64,000 nucleotides of DNA from Holophagaceae bacterium (GTDB lineage: Bacteria; Acidobacteriota; Holophagae; Holophagales; Holophagaceae), in assembly GCA_025361125.1 (NCBI GenBank), contig JANYBM010000140.1, forward strand, positions 1 to 64,000, in the 5' to 3' direction. Within the stretch, counting starts at the first letter, position 1; each line of letters begins with the position of its first letter. Positions 1 to 8,865 of the stretch are shown here, in pieces. The position numbers were made by a program, and so were the translations under genes. Below the pieces are notes generated by a model. That model had not been told where the DNA came from, made no database searches, and was given only the letters and a program-made list of their open reading frames with translations.

Positions 1-719
1 TAATTCATCAGATCGCCGTCCTCGATGAGCCGCACGCCGTGGCCGATGCGATGGGCGCCGCAGAGGTGGATGGCTTGGTGGATGCTTTCGGGGCCGTAGG
101 CTTCGCCCGCATGCAGCGTGCAGTTGATGTTGTTGGCCAGCACCCGCCCGAAGGCGTCCTTGAATTTCTTGGCCGGAAAGTTTTCCTCGGCCCCCGCCAG
201 ATCAAAACCCACTACACCCTTGTTCTTGAACGCCACGGTGAGGTCCGCCATCTTGTTGCCCATCTCAGGGCTGATGTGCCGGATGCCGCAGATGATCACG
301 CCGGTGCGGATGCCATACTTCTTGCTGGCGAGCTTCAGCCCTTCCAGCACGGCCTGGACGATAGTGTGCAGCGTTAAACCCTTCTGCTGGTGGAGGATTG
401 GCGCATAGCGTACTTCCATGTAGCGGACATTCTCCTTGGCCGCGTCCTCAGCCAATTCAAAAGCGGTGCGGACCAGCGAATCGTAAGTCTGCATCACGGA
501 GAGCGTGACGTCGAAGGCCTTCAGGTACTCCACCAGGGACTTGCACTCCTCCCCCACTTCCACAAACGGCCGCAGCTTGTCCGCGCTATCCGCTGGCAGC
601 TTGACCTTTTGTTCTTCCGCCAATTCCAGGATGGTCGGAATGCGGAGCGAACCATCCAGATGGACATGAAGATCGGTCTTGGGAAGTCGTTGAATGTCTT
701 GATACGTGAGGTTTGCCAT
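1..719 (-). CDS. add: Adenosine deaminase, 5' part (gene runs off left edge)
   Basis: Reverse-strand translation begins MANLTYQDIQRLPKTDLHVHLDGSLRIPTILELAEEQ... and contains CTLHAGEAYGPESIHQAIHLCGAHRIGHG, typical of adenosine deaminases. Open to window start. Confidence 0.9.
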   Translation of the reverse strand, partial: MANLTYQDIQRLPKTDLHVHLDGSLRIPTILELAEEQKVKLPADSADKLRPFVEVGEECKSLVEYLKAFDVTLSVMQTYDSLVRTAFELAEDAAKENVRYMEVRYAPILHQQKGLTLHTIVQAVLEGLKLASKKYGIRTGVIICGIRHISPEMGNKMADLTVAFKNKGVVGFDLAGAEENFPAKKFKDAFGRVLANNINCTLHAGEAYGPESIHQAIHLCGAHRIGHGVRLIEDGDLMN

Positions 720-762
720 GGCCCAGACTAGCGCCAGGACGTCCGTAAGACAAATGTCAACC

Positions 763-1275
763 TCATGCGTGCAGTTGGCTCACCCGGTGGGCTATGTCAA
801 GCCCTTCAGTCCCCTTGGCCTGGCAGGCGCGGCAGATCCCAAATATCTGAAGGCTGTGATGCAACGGCTTGAATTGGAATTCTTTGCAGATGGATTCTTG
901 CATGGCTTCCAGGTCTGGCTTGAAGAATTCGATGACGGTATCACAATTCAAGCAAATCAAATGATCATGGTGCTCATCACCATGGACTGCCTCGTAATGG
1001 GCATGCTGGTCCCCAAGGCTCTGCTTGCGAACCAGTCCGCATTGGACCAACAGGTCCAAAGTCCGGTAGACGGTGGCACGCGAAATCTCATTGCCCTTCT
1101 GTCTCAAAGACAGATGAAGGCTGTCGGCATCGAAGTGGTGCTTGGAAGCAAAGACCGCATCCAGAAGTGCTTTTCGTTCACCGGTGTACTTGAGTTCACG
1201 ACTACGAAGAAAGGCTTCGAAGCGACTTTGCTCTTCAGGATGAAGCTGTTTTCGCGAAGGCTGGGGTTTGACCAT
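763..1275 (-). CDS. Fur-family transcriptional regulator
   Basis: 170 aa. ISRATVYRTLDLL helix, HAHYE..HDHLICLNC metal site and CRAC motif. Confidence 0.9.
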   Translation of the reverse strand: MVKPQPSRKQLHPEEQSRFEAFLRSRELKYTGERKALLDAVFASKHHFDADSLHLSLRQKGNEISRATVYRTLDLLVQCGLVRKQSLGDQHAHYEAVHGDEHHDHLICLNCDTVIEFFKPDLEAMQESICKEFQFKPLHHSLQIFGICRACQAKGTEGLDIAHRVSQLHA

Positions 1276-1439
1276 TGGGACTCCCAGAGAAGAGCTTAGG
1301 GGTTTTTACAGAGTAGCTAGCAATTTTCTGGCTGAATATACAGAATCACGGGTGTCGGACAAAGGAAGACTTAGTGGATTATTGCGAAAGATGCTTGACC
1401 AGTTTAAGAGCAAACTTAAACTAGAATCTCACACTTTAA

Positions 1440-2003
1440 TTGGAGTTGCCCATGGCAATGGTTGTGATACACACTTCAGCCCTCTCTAGAGTCCAAAAAC
1501 AACGCATTGGAGACCGGGTTATCGAAGCCCTCCATAATGAAGGTCTCCCCGCCAGTACCGTGGTAGTGCTGTTTAAACGCGAAGATACTGACATATATCT
1601 GGATGGTGGACTGCTGCACGAAGCCGACGCGCCCCTTTCAACCAGCCAACACACCATCCCGGCCACGGGCTTTGTGCCTGGACCACCCGCCGCCATTCAG
1701 GATTTCAAGACCAAGGTCCGCCGCTCCCGCCAGGAACTTGAGGAGCTACGATCGCGACTGGTCGCCCTACTCCAGGATCGAGGCGCGCTTTCCAGTTTCG
1801 AGGCCCAGGATGGATTGGAGCTTTCCAATTGCGACTGGGCTCCAGCCACCCTCCGCCGTTTCTTTGCCGAACTTGAGGATGAAGGCGTCATCTTCAAACA
1901 GGGCCAAAAGCGAGGTACTCGTTATGTCTGGAAGGGTGTCGCCAACCTCCCTAGGACTCCCGCGCCTGTGAAGCTGGTAAAGAAGGAAGAGTCTGAAAGT
2001 TGA
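1440..2003 (+). CDS. Conserved hypothetical protein: N-terminal tautomerase-like segment plus C-terminal winged-helix-like segment
   Basis: 187 aa ORF followed by a strong hairpin terminator. N-term MVVIHTSALSRVQKQRIGDRVIEALHNEGLPASTVVVLFKRED resembles a 4-OT-like fold. Confidence 0.6.
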   Translation: MELPMAMVVIHTSALSRVQKQRIGDRVIEALHNEGLPASTVVVLFKREDTDIYLDGGLLHEADAPLSTSQHTIPATGFVPGPPAAIQDFKTKVRRSRQELEELRSRLVALLQDRGALSSFEAQDGLELSNCDWAPATLRRFFAELEDEGVIFKQGQKRGTRYVWKGVANLPRTPAPVKLVKKEESES

Positions 2004-2020
2004 AATCCATAGTCTGTCGC

Positions 2021-2044
2021 AAGCGGCTCGGAAGGGCCGCTTTT
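2021..2044 (+). terminator. Rho-independent terminator
   Basis: AAGCGGC TCGGAAGG GCCGCTT followed by TT. Perfect 7-bp stem 17 bp after the upstream stop codon. Confidence 0.75.
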
Positions 2045-2045
2045 G

Positions 2046-2087
2046 CTTGAGTCCCAAGACCCAGGACTGAGGACCCAGAATTCACCT
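2046..2087. repeat. Degenerate heptanucleotide tandem repeat
   Basis: cttgagt cccaaga cccagga ctgagga cccagaa ttcacct; abuts the stop codon of the minus-strand CDS at 2082. Confidence 0.6.
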
Positions 2088-3497
2088 CAGCGCCCGCTCC
2101 ACATCCTCGGCCCTCCTTGGCAACCGTGCGCTCAAGTTTTTCGGTCCTTCTTTCGTCACCAGGATGTCGTCCTCGATGCGAATTCCGATGCCCTGCCATT
2201 TGGCCTCCACCCCTTCACTGCCTTTGGGGATGTAGATGCCAGGCTCCACAGTCAGCACCATGCCGACTTCCAAAGGGCGCCTTCCTCCCGCACGATAAAT
2301 TGGATCCCGCTGCCCGTAATCGCCGGCATCATGCACATCCATACCCAGCCAATGACTCGTGCCATGAATAAAAAAGCGCTTCCAGTCGCCGCGTTTGTAA
2401 ACTTCATTCTTGTCACCCTTCAGGATGCCGAGCTCCACCAATCCATCACTTACGACGCGCGAGGCCGCGAAATGGGTGGCGATGTGGGGGCTGCCCACCA
2501 CGCAGGCCGCGATACCCGACTCCTGGGCCTTGAATACCAGATCATATAGCGCACGCTGTTCCGGCGAGAATTTCCCACTTAACGGCCACGTGCGGGTGAT
2601 ATCGGCGGTGTAATAGCCCACTTCCGCGCCTGCGTCCACGAGCTGCAATTCGCCTGGATGCAAGGGAGCATCGTTGAATGGGTAGTGCAAGATGCAGCTC
2701 TGATTCCCCGCCCCTGCGATGGTGTCGTAGCCCAGAAAGCGCGCACCATGCCCCCGCACCACGCCCTCGAAAGCGCCCACCACCTGGCCTTCGTTGGTGG
2801 CTGTCCTGGAAGCCCGCATGGCGGCAAGGTGTCCATCAATGCTTACGTCCACGGCCTTTTGGATCAGGTCTATCTCGGCGGGCTGTTTGATTGAGCGCAG
2901 CTCGGCTACGAGATGGCGTCCGTCCACAACCGTCTTCCGGAACTGGCCATGACCGTTGTCCGTGCCGAGGGGCAGCACAGCGTCGAGAATCCTTATGCGG
3001 AATTCACGGTCCAGATTGCAGACCAGCACGATCCGTTGGGCCGCCTTGATGGCATCGGTTACTATTTCGTCGCCTTTCGGAAAATCAAAGGCCTGGTCCG
3101 CACCTTTTTTCAGCGCGCCCTCGACGCCAAGCCGCGGGCCGTTCCACGCCTCCCGCTTGGGGTCCCTGGGCCGCACCAAAAGCGTATAGGGCTTGTCGCT
3201 GTCAGTGGACAGCAACGCTACCGATCCGGGTTCCTCCACGCCGGTCAGGTAGAAGAAATCAGAATCCTGCCGGAAAGCTTGCTCGCCATCGCCATTCCGT
3301 GGTTGTTCGGGCATCGATTTGATGATCGCCAACGTACCTGGCCCCATGGTTCTCAACTGCTGCAGCAATCGGTCCCGATTCCCCGCGAAGAAGGTATTTG
3401 GTAGGCGAAGACCGTGATAACCAGCGGCCGGTACTTGTGCAGTGACCAAAGTCACCAGTGAGGCACTACAAAAGATCAATCCCGTGCGCCGAATCAT
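2082..3497 (-). CDS. Xaa-Pro aminopeptidase (M24B), with signal peptide
   Basis: 471 aa. VDAGAEVGYYTADITRTWP, HGTSHWLGMDVHD and VLTVEPGIYI metal-site motifs; hydrophobic N-terminus. Confidence 0.88.
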   Translation of the reverse strand: MIRRTGLIFCSASLVTLVTAQVPAAGYHGLRLPNTFFAGNRDRLLQQLRTMGPGTLAIIKSMPEQPRNGDGEQAFRQDSDFFYLTGVEEPGSVALLSTDSDKPYTLLVRPRDPKREAWNGPRLGVEGALKKGADQAFDFPKGDEIVTDAIKAAQRIVLVCNLDREFRIRILDAVLPLGTDNGHGQFRKTVVDGRHLVAELRSIKQPAEIDLIQKAVDVSIDGHLAAMRASRTATNEGQVVGAFEGVVRGHGARFLGYDTIAGAGNQSCILHYPFNDAPLHPGELQLVDAGAEVGYYTADITRTWPLSGKFSPEQRALYDLVFKAQESGIAACVVGSPHIATHFAASRVVSDGLVELGILKGDKNEVYKRGDWKRFFIHGTSHWLGMDVHDAGDYGQRDPIYRAGGRRPLEVGMVLTVEPGIYIPKGSEGVEAKWQGIGIRIEDDILVTKEGPKNLSARLPRRAEDVERALR

Positions 3498-3531
3498 TCA
3501 GGCCTCCAGCTAACAATCTACACTTACAGGC

Positions 3532-4287
3532 ATGGATTGGTTCGCCTACGACTTCGATCACCCCGCTTACTTCGACCACTACCGTGACAAGGAAAATGAC
3601 GCTTTCTATGAAGGCCCCGCTCTGGCGGCCTTGCTCAGGTTGCAGCCTGGAGCATCGGTGCTGGACCTGCCCTGCGGCTGGGGACGCCTGCGGCCTGCAC
3701 TAGAGGACTGCGGATATCACGTCATTGGTGGCGACTTAAGCCCACTTAACCTCCAACGCCACCGAAGCGAACATTCAGGTGCCATTGTGCGCCTGGATTT
3801 CCGCTCCCTGCCCTTCCGCGCCGCGTGCGTGGATGGAGTTTTTTGCGCATTCACATCCTGGGGCTATTTCGCCACGGAAGCGGAAAACTTACGCCAGCTG
3901 CAGGAATTTGCGCGGGTTTTGAGACCAGGAGGAACCTTGCTGCTGGACCTTTGTGGTCGCGAATCGCTGGAGCATGGTGTCGCTTCCACTGAGGGCCGCT
4001 GGGTGGAGCTGAAAGATCTCGGCTACCGTGAGCGCGTCCGCTGGAGCCCTGATCGCAAGCGCATCTGGACCGAAAGAAAGCAGGGTGGATCTTCATTTCG
4101 CCACGACATTTGGATTCCAACAGATCCAGAAGTACGCGACTTCCTCGATACCGCAGGGTTTGAGGTGGAAGGTGCCTTTGGCAGCCTGCGTGGTGGGCCC
4201 TGGTCGCGAGATGCGGAGCGATGGATCTACCGCGCCATGAAGCCTCAGCACGGTGTTAAGCCGAGACCCGTCTCGTCGCCAGGATAA
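3532..4287 (+). CDS. SAM-dependent class I methyltransferase
   Basis: ASVLDLPCGWGRLRPAL motif I and RVLRPGGTLLLDL motif. Confidence 0.85.
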   Translation: MDWFAYDFDHPAYFDHYRDKENDAFYEGPALAALLRLQPGASVLDLPCGWGRLRPALEDCGYHVIGGDLSPLNLQRHRSEHSGAIVRLDFRSLPFRAACVDGVFCAFTSWGYFATEAENLRQLQEFARVLRPGGTLLLDLCGRESLEHGVASTEGRWVELKDLGYRERVRWSPDRKRIWTERKQGGSSFRHDIWIPTDPEVRDFLDTAGFEVEGAFGSLRGGPWSRDAERWIYRAMKPQHGVKPRPVSSPG

Positions 4288-5410
4288 AGCTGCCAAAGCC
4301 AACTCCCACCAGAACCAGGGCCGTCTGAAGTCCCAACACCTGTACCAGGGCGCTGCCCACCAGCGGGCCCACCATCATGCCAACGGCGTAGGCGATGTTC
4401 AGGATAGAAAAGGCTGACCCGTAGCTGGTGCTTCCGCTTTTCTCTACTGCATCCGCCACCGCTGGGCTTGAGGGCGACATGATCAGACTCGCGATGCTGC
4501 CCAAGGCCATCATGCTGGCCACCACAAAAATCCTTTGGCGGAAATAAACAGGTAGAGGAATGAAGACCACGCTCAAGGCCAGGCCGATGATGAGCACTTT
4601 CTTGCGGCCAATTCGATCCGACAAATGCCCCATCCAAGGCGAAGTCAGGGTATGTGTAAGCGCTGCGGCAGCAAAGCAAAGGCCGATCTCGCCGGGACCG
4701 AACCGCAACACCGCATCAAAATGCAGGGGCAGGGTGGATTCCAAGACCGCCCACAAAGCTGAACCCAAGGCCAAAGCCCCACTGAACACAAGAATCACGG
4801 GGTTTTTCACCAACACCCAAGGACTGATGCGCCCACCCTTTTCCCCTTGAGATTCTTCCAACAGAAAGGACCGTCCCGCGGCATCGAGCACCACCAAGCC
4901 AAGCCCAAGCATGAAGGGCGCCGAGGCACCAAACCCTTGGGTGAGATAGCCCGAAATGGGCGGCCCGGTGAGCACCCCCAAATTGGCGCAGGCAAAGGCG
5001 GTGCCCATGGCTTTCCCCCGCTGTTCTTTAGGAAAGTAGTCCGCCAGCAAGGCCATTCCGGGAATCCACGTGGCCGCGCCCGCGGCGCCTTGGAGCCCTC
5101 GGGCTAGTACCAGCAGCCAGTAGCTCTTGGCGAATAAAAACAGCAAGGTGGTCGCACCTAGGGCCAACAGTCCGATGAGCATGGGCCTGCGCCGCCCCAC
5201 ACGGTCCGCCAGGCTCCCTAGAGGCAGCGTGACCATGACCAAGGCGATGGCGTAGCTGGCAAACAGAAGGCCGATGCGCATCTGCCCCAGGTGCAGTTCC
5301 CGTGCGTAAATCGGCAGGAGTGGCACCAACAGGTAATAAAGAAACATGTCGGTGAAAAAGGCCAAGCCCACCACAACCAGAGCAAGGGACTTCGAGGAAG
5401 GGCGACCCAT
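4256..5410 (-). CDS. MFS transporter
   Basis: 384 aa polytopic protein; LGSLADRVGRRRPMLIG motif A and MGHLSDRIGRKK. Confidence 0.88.
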   Translation of the reverse strand: MGRPSSKSLALVVVGLAFFTDMFLYYLLVPLLPIYARELHLGQMRIGLLFASYAIALVMVTLPLGSLADRVGRRRPMLIGLLALGATTLLFLFAKSYWLLVLARGLQGAAGAATWIPGMALLADYFPKEQRGKAMGTAFACANLGVLTGPPISGYLTQGFGASAPFMLGLGLVVLDAAGRSFLLEESQGEKGGRISPWVLVKNPVILVFSGALALGSALWAVLESTLPLHFDAVLRFGPGEIGLCFAAAALTHTLTSPWMGHLSDRIGRKKVLIIGLALSVVFIPLPVYFRQRIFVVASMMALGSIASLIMSPSSPAVADAVEKSGSTSYGSAFSILNIAYAVGMMVGPLVGSALVQVLGLQTALVLVGVGFGSFILATRRVSA

Positions 5411-5438
5411 GCTTCTGATGGTAGACGACTTGAATTTT

Positions 5439-5473
5439 CGTTTGACGATTGACGATTAGCGATCAGTCGCCGA
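5439..5473. repeat. Degenerate heptanucleotide tandem repeat
   Basis: cgtttga cgattga cgattag cgatcag tcgccga; the repeat supplies the last codons and stop of the 5456..6097 CDS. Confidence 0.65.
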
Positions 5474-6097
5474 CAGCTTCTCAACCCATATCACTTCACA
5501 GGCGCCATCACCGGAATCATCGCGGGTCATGGAGCTTTGCCAGTTCCAGCCGTCTTTCCCATCCACATGCACCAGGTAGCCGTCCAACGTCGCCACCTGG
5601 CCTTCTCGGACCCTCATCAGTCCACGTTCTATGGTCTTGGTGGCGGGAATCATGTGCATGTTGGCGGCGTGAGAAGTGATCACATCCATGGGCAAAGGCA
5701 AGGTAAGCACGCTCCAGTGAAACCAGCGATCGCTCTGGTTGATGCTCAGCTTTCCGAGCACCGCCGAATCAGACATGGGGCCCCATCCGAGCGCGAAATC
5801 CACCGGTGATAGTTCTGCGGCGCGATCAAAGTGATAGCGTTCGGTGGAGAGTACCCTAGCTCGGATATGGAAGCGGGCCAGCGCCTTGAAACGATGCTCC
5901 TTGGCGGACCAGGAGGCTCCGTCCGGAAGGTTTTCCTGCGCGGGTTCCTCAGCGGCCAGAACCCCTGCAGAATGGCTCACCGCGCGGGAATTCCAGCTTG
6001 AGCAACCCCAGCCCGCCACTACGACTGACATCAGCACCAAAGGCCAGCGAGCCTTTAACCAGTAGAGCCATTCCGAATCATTTTCGTAGGGGTTCAT
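5456..6097 (-). CDS. Conserved hypothetical protein with one N-terminal TM segment
   Basis: 213 aa ORF with LVLMSVVVAGWGC N-terminal hydrophobic segment and FHWSVLTLPLPMDVITSHAANMHMIPA. Confidence 0.65.
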   Translation of the reverse strand: MNPYENDSEWLYWLKARWPLVLMSVVVAGWGCSSWNSRAVSHSAGVLAAEEPAQENLPDGASWSAKEHRFKALARFHIRARVLSTERYHFDRAAELSPVDFALGWGPMSDSAVLGKLSINQSDRWFHWSVLTLPLPMDVITSHAANMHMIPATKTIERGLMRVREGQVATLDGYLVHVDGKDGWNWQSSMTRDDSGDGACEVIWVEKLSATDR

Positions 6098-6367
6098 GGA
6101 TAAGCCGTTTGCGAAAAAATAGTGTGTTATCTAGAGTGTGGGCTGGCCTAGAGGCTTCCGCTCTGGAAACGATAGCTGGAAGCGCCGTAACGCAATCTAA
6201 TCATATTTCTGAGCATCATCAATCGCGTCGGCCTGCAGTCGGCATAACCGATCAAACATTGCGGTTGGCCGAGGGGTCCGGGCCCTTTAGCGGTGACCTG
6301 GAACATCCAACAGAAAACCAGTTGGGCCTTGGTTAGAATCAACGCTGCTCTCCTGAAAGGAGTCTTC

Positions 6368-8413
6368 ATGGACCTCACCTGGTTCCTCGGTCATCCCGGC
6401 ACAACGTTTCTGCTAGCACTGCTCTTCATCTTTTTACTGGTGCTGCTCTCCAAGTGGGCCCGCTACATCCCCAACAACCGTGTAGGCATCGTGGAAAAAC
6501 TGTTCAGCCGCAAAGGTTCCGTGAAGACGGGACTCATGGCGCTGAATGGCGAAGCGGGCTATGAACCCCGGCTCCTCCGCGGTGGCTGGCATTTCCTCAT
6601 GCCCTTCCAGTACCGCATCCATAAAATGCCGCTGGTCACGATTCCCCAAGGCAAGATCGGCTACGTCTTCGCCCGGGACGGCAAAGACCTCCCTGCTTCC
6701 CAGGCTCTGGCCTCCAATGAGCGCGCACGGGATTTCCAAGACGTGGAAACCTTCCTTCAGAACGGCGGCACCAAGGGCCCCCAGCGCATGATCCTCCGCG
6801 AAGGCATCTACGCCATCAATCTGGTCCAGTTCGTGGTGCTCACCGAGGACCAGATGCTCTACCTACCATTGGACCGCAGCGAGGTCGACACCTTCACCAA
6901 GATGAGCGCCGTCATCGCCGAGCGCGGAGGCTATCGCCCGGTGGTCATCAAGGGTACCGATGACATCATCGGTGTCATCACGGTCCATGACGGGCCGAGC
7001 CTCCCGTCCGACGAAATCATCGCGCCCTCCGTGGGCAATGATCCGGCCCATCCCGACACCTACCACAACAACTTCCAGGATCCGGACAAATTCCTGAAGG
7101 CCGGGGGCCTCCGCGGCCGACAACTCCAGGTCATCGTTGAAGGCACCTACTACGTGAATCGGCTGTTCGCAACGGTGGAATCCATCCCCAAGACCGTCGT
7201 CGAAGTCGGCACCGTGGGCGTGGTGGTGAGTTATACCGGTGCCGAAGGCACTGATATGACAGGCGCGGACTACAAACATGGCGAACTGGTAGCCGTGGGC
7301 ACCCGCGGCGTGTGGAACGATCCTCTGCTGCCCGGCAAGTACGCCTTCAATACCTACGCTGGGAAGGTGGTGATGGTGCCCACGACGAATTTCATCCTGA
7401 AGTGGAGCCAGTCCGAAGTTGGGGCGCACCGCTACGACGAAAACCTGGCAGAGGTGAGCCTCATCACCAAGGATGCTTTCGAGCCCAGTCTGCCGCTCTC
7501 GGTGGTGGTGCACATCGACTACCGCAAGGCGCCCCTTGTCATCCAGCGCTTCGGCGACATCAAACGGTTGGTGGAGCAGACCCTGGACCCCATGGTGGCC
7601 GCCTACTTCAAGAACATCGGCCAGACCCGCACCCTCATCCAGCTCATCCAGGACCGCAGCGCCATCCAAGACCAGTCAGGTGTCCAGATGCGCGCGAAGT
7701 TCGACCAGTACAACCTGGAACTCCAGGAAGTCCTGATCGGCACGCCCACCAGCGGCCAGCAGGGCGGCCAAATCGAGCAGATCCTGATCCAGCTGCGCTC
7801 CCGGCAGATCGCCAACGAACAAGTGGAAACTTATTCGCGCCAGGAAGGTGCGGCCGTGAAGGAGCGTGAATTGCGCGAGGCCGAAGCCAAGGCCAAGCAG
7901 CAGACCATGCTGACGGAATCCGAAATTTCCATCACTGTTCAAAGCAACCAGGGCAAGGCGGATTACGCCCGGGCCCAGCAGGAAGCCAACCGCATCCAAA
8001 CCCTGGCCGGTGCTGAAGCTGAAAAGGTCCGCATCATGGGCGAAGGTGAAGGCAAGCGCATCAAGGCCATCGCCGATGGCGAAGCTGAGCGCGCTGCGCG
8101 GGTGGGTATCGCTCAGGCCATCGCAATCGAAGAACAGGTGCGTGCCTATGGCGGCCCGCAGTATCAGCTCACGCAGCAAGTCATGAACCGTTTTGCGGAA
8201 GCCATCGAGAAGGGCCAGATCGATGTGGTGCCTAAGATCAACATGTCCGGCGGTGGGGCCGGAGGCGGCAATCTCATCGAGAATCTGCTCGGCTTGCTGA
8301 TGACCACCAAGCTCGGCGAAAACGTCGGCGTCGTGGCGCCCACCGTGCGTGATCCCGAAGTCCAAGCCATGCGTGATGCACTGAAACAGCAGATGAAAAA
8401 GCCCCAAGCGTAG
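6368..8413 (+). CDS. Flotillin/SPFH-domain membrane protein
   Basis: Start moved to the ATG at 6368 (MDLTWFLGHPGTTFLLALLFIF). SPFH-type domain followed by an Ala/Glu-rich coiled coil (KQQTMLTESEISITVQSNQGKADYARAQQEANRIQTLAGAEAEKVRIMGEGEGKRIKAIADGEAER). Confidence 0.85.
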   Translation: MDLTWFLGHPGTTFLLALLFIFLLVLLSKWARYIPNNRVGIVEKLFSRKGSVKTGLMALNGEAGYEPRLLRGGWHFLMPFQYRIHKMPLVTIPQGKIGYVFARDGKDLPASQALASNERARDFQDVETFLQNGGTKGPQRMILREGIYAINLVQFVVLTEDQMLYLPLDRSEVDTFTKMSAVIAERGGYRPVVIKGTDDIIGVITVHDGPSLPSDEIIAPSVGNDPAHPDTYHNNFQDPDKFLKAGGLRGRQLQVIVEGTYYVNRLFATVESIPKTVVEVGTVGVVVSYTGAEGTDMTGADYKHGELVAVGTRGVWNDPLLPGKYAFNTYAGKVVMVPTTNFILKWSQSEVGAHRYDENLAEVSLITKDAFEPSLPLSVVVHIDYRKAPLVIQRFGDIKRLVEQTLDPMVAAYFKNIGQTRTLIQLIQDRSAIQDQSGVQMRAKFDQYNLELQEVLIGTPTSGQQGGQIEQILIQLRSRQIANEQVETYSRQEGAAVKERELREAEAKAKQQTMLTESEISITVQSNQGKADYARAQQEANRIQTLAGAEAEKVRIMGEGEGKRIKAIADGEAERAARVGIAQAIAIEEQVRAYGGPQYQLTQQVMNRFAEAIEKGQIDVVPKINMSGGGAGGGNLIENLLGLLMTTKLGENVGVVAPTVRDPEVQAMRDALKQQMKKPQA

Positions 8414-8422
8414 CCCGGAGGC

Positions 8423-8462
8423 AACCCCTGGACCCGGGCGGGATCACCCCGTCGGGGGTTTT
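8423..8462. terminator. Candidate terminator between convergent genes
   Basis: AACCCC ... GGGGTTTT arms around a GC-rich loop between stops at 8413 (+) and 8462 (-). Confidence 0.4.
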
Positions 8463-8839
8463 CAATTCCCCTTGCCGCTCCAGGCCTGCAACCCCACACC
8501 CACTACGATGATGACCAAAGCGACCCAGCGCATGGGTGGGATCACTTCAGCCAGGAAGGCTCTAGCCAGTAGCGCGTTGGCGATGAATCCAAGGGCGAGA
8601 AATGGATAGGCGTAATTGACGTCCACCAGGGAAAGTGCACCCAACCACACCACCACACTCACGGCGTAGCACAAGAGTCCCGCCAACACCCAAGGCTGCA
8701 GGATCACGCGGATCAGCGAGCCCATTTCCACCTGCAGGCCACCCGCGGCCTGCAGCCCCTTCTTCAGGCAGATTTGCGCCAACGCATTGAGTAGGACACC
8801 GATCAAGATAAGTGGAATGGCTTTGAAGTTAGGAGACAT
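8462..8839 (-). CDS. EamA/SMR-like small membrane protein (ArnE-like)
   Basis: 125 aa, 4 TM segments; MSPNFKAIPLILIGVLLNALAQICLKKG and YAYPFLALGFIANALLARAFLAEVIPPMRWVALVIIVVGV. Confidence 0.75.
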   Translation of the reverse strand: MSPNFKAIPLILIGVLLNALAQICLKKGLQAAGGLQVEMGSLIRVILQPWVLAGLLCYAVSVVVWLGALSLVDVNYAYPFLALGFIANALLARAFLAEVIPPMRWVALVIIVVGVGLQAWSGKGN

Positions 8840-8865
8840 GGTTCACCTCTCGGTTTCATTGATAT

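Noticed and set aside
6863-7669. 268-aa minus-strand ORF inside the flotillin-like gene
   Set aside because: Antisense shadow of a confident CDS, with no recognisable motif.
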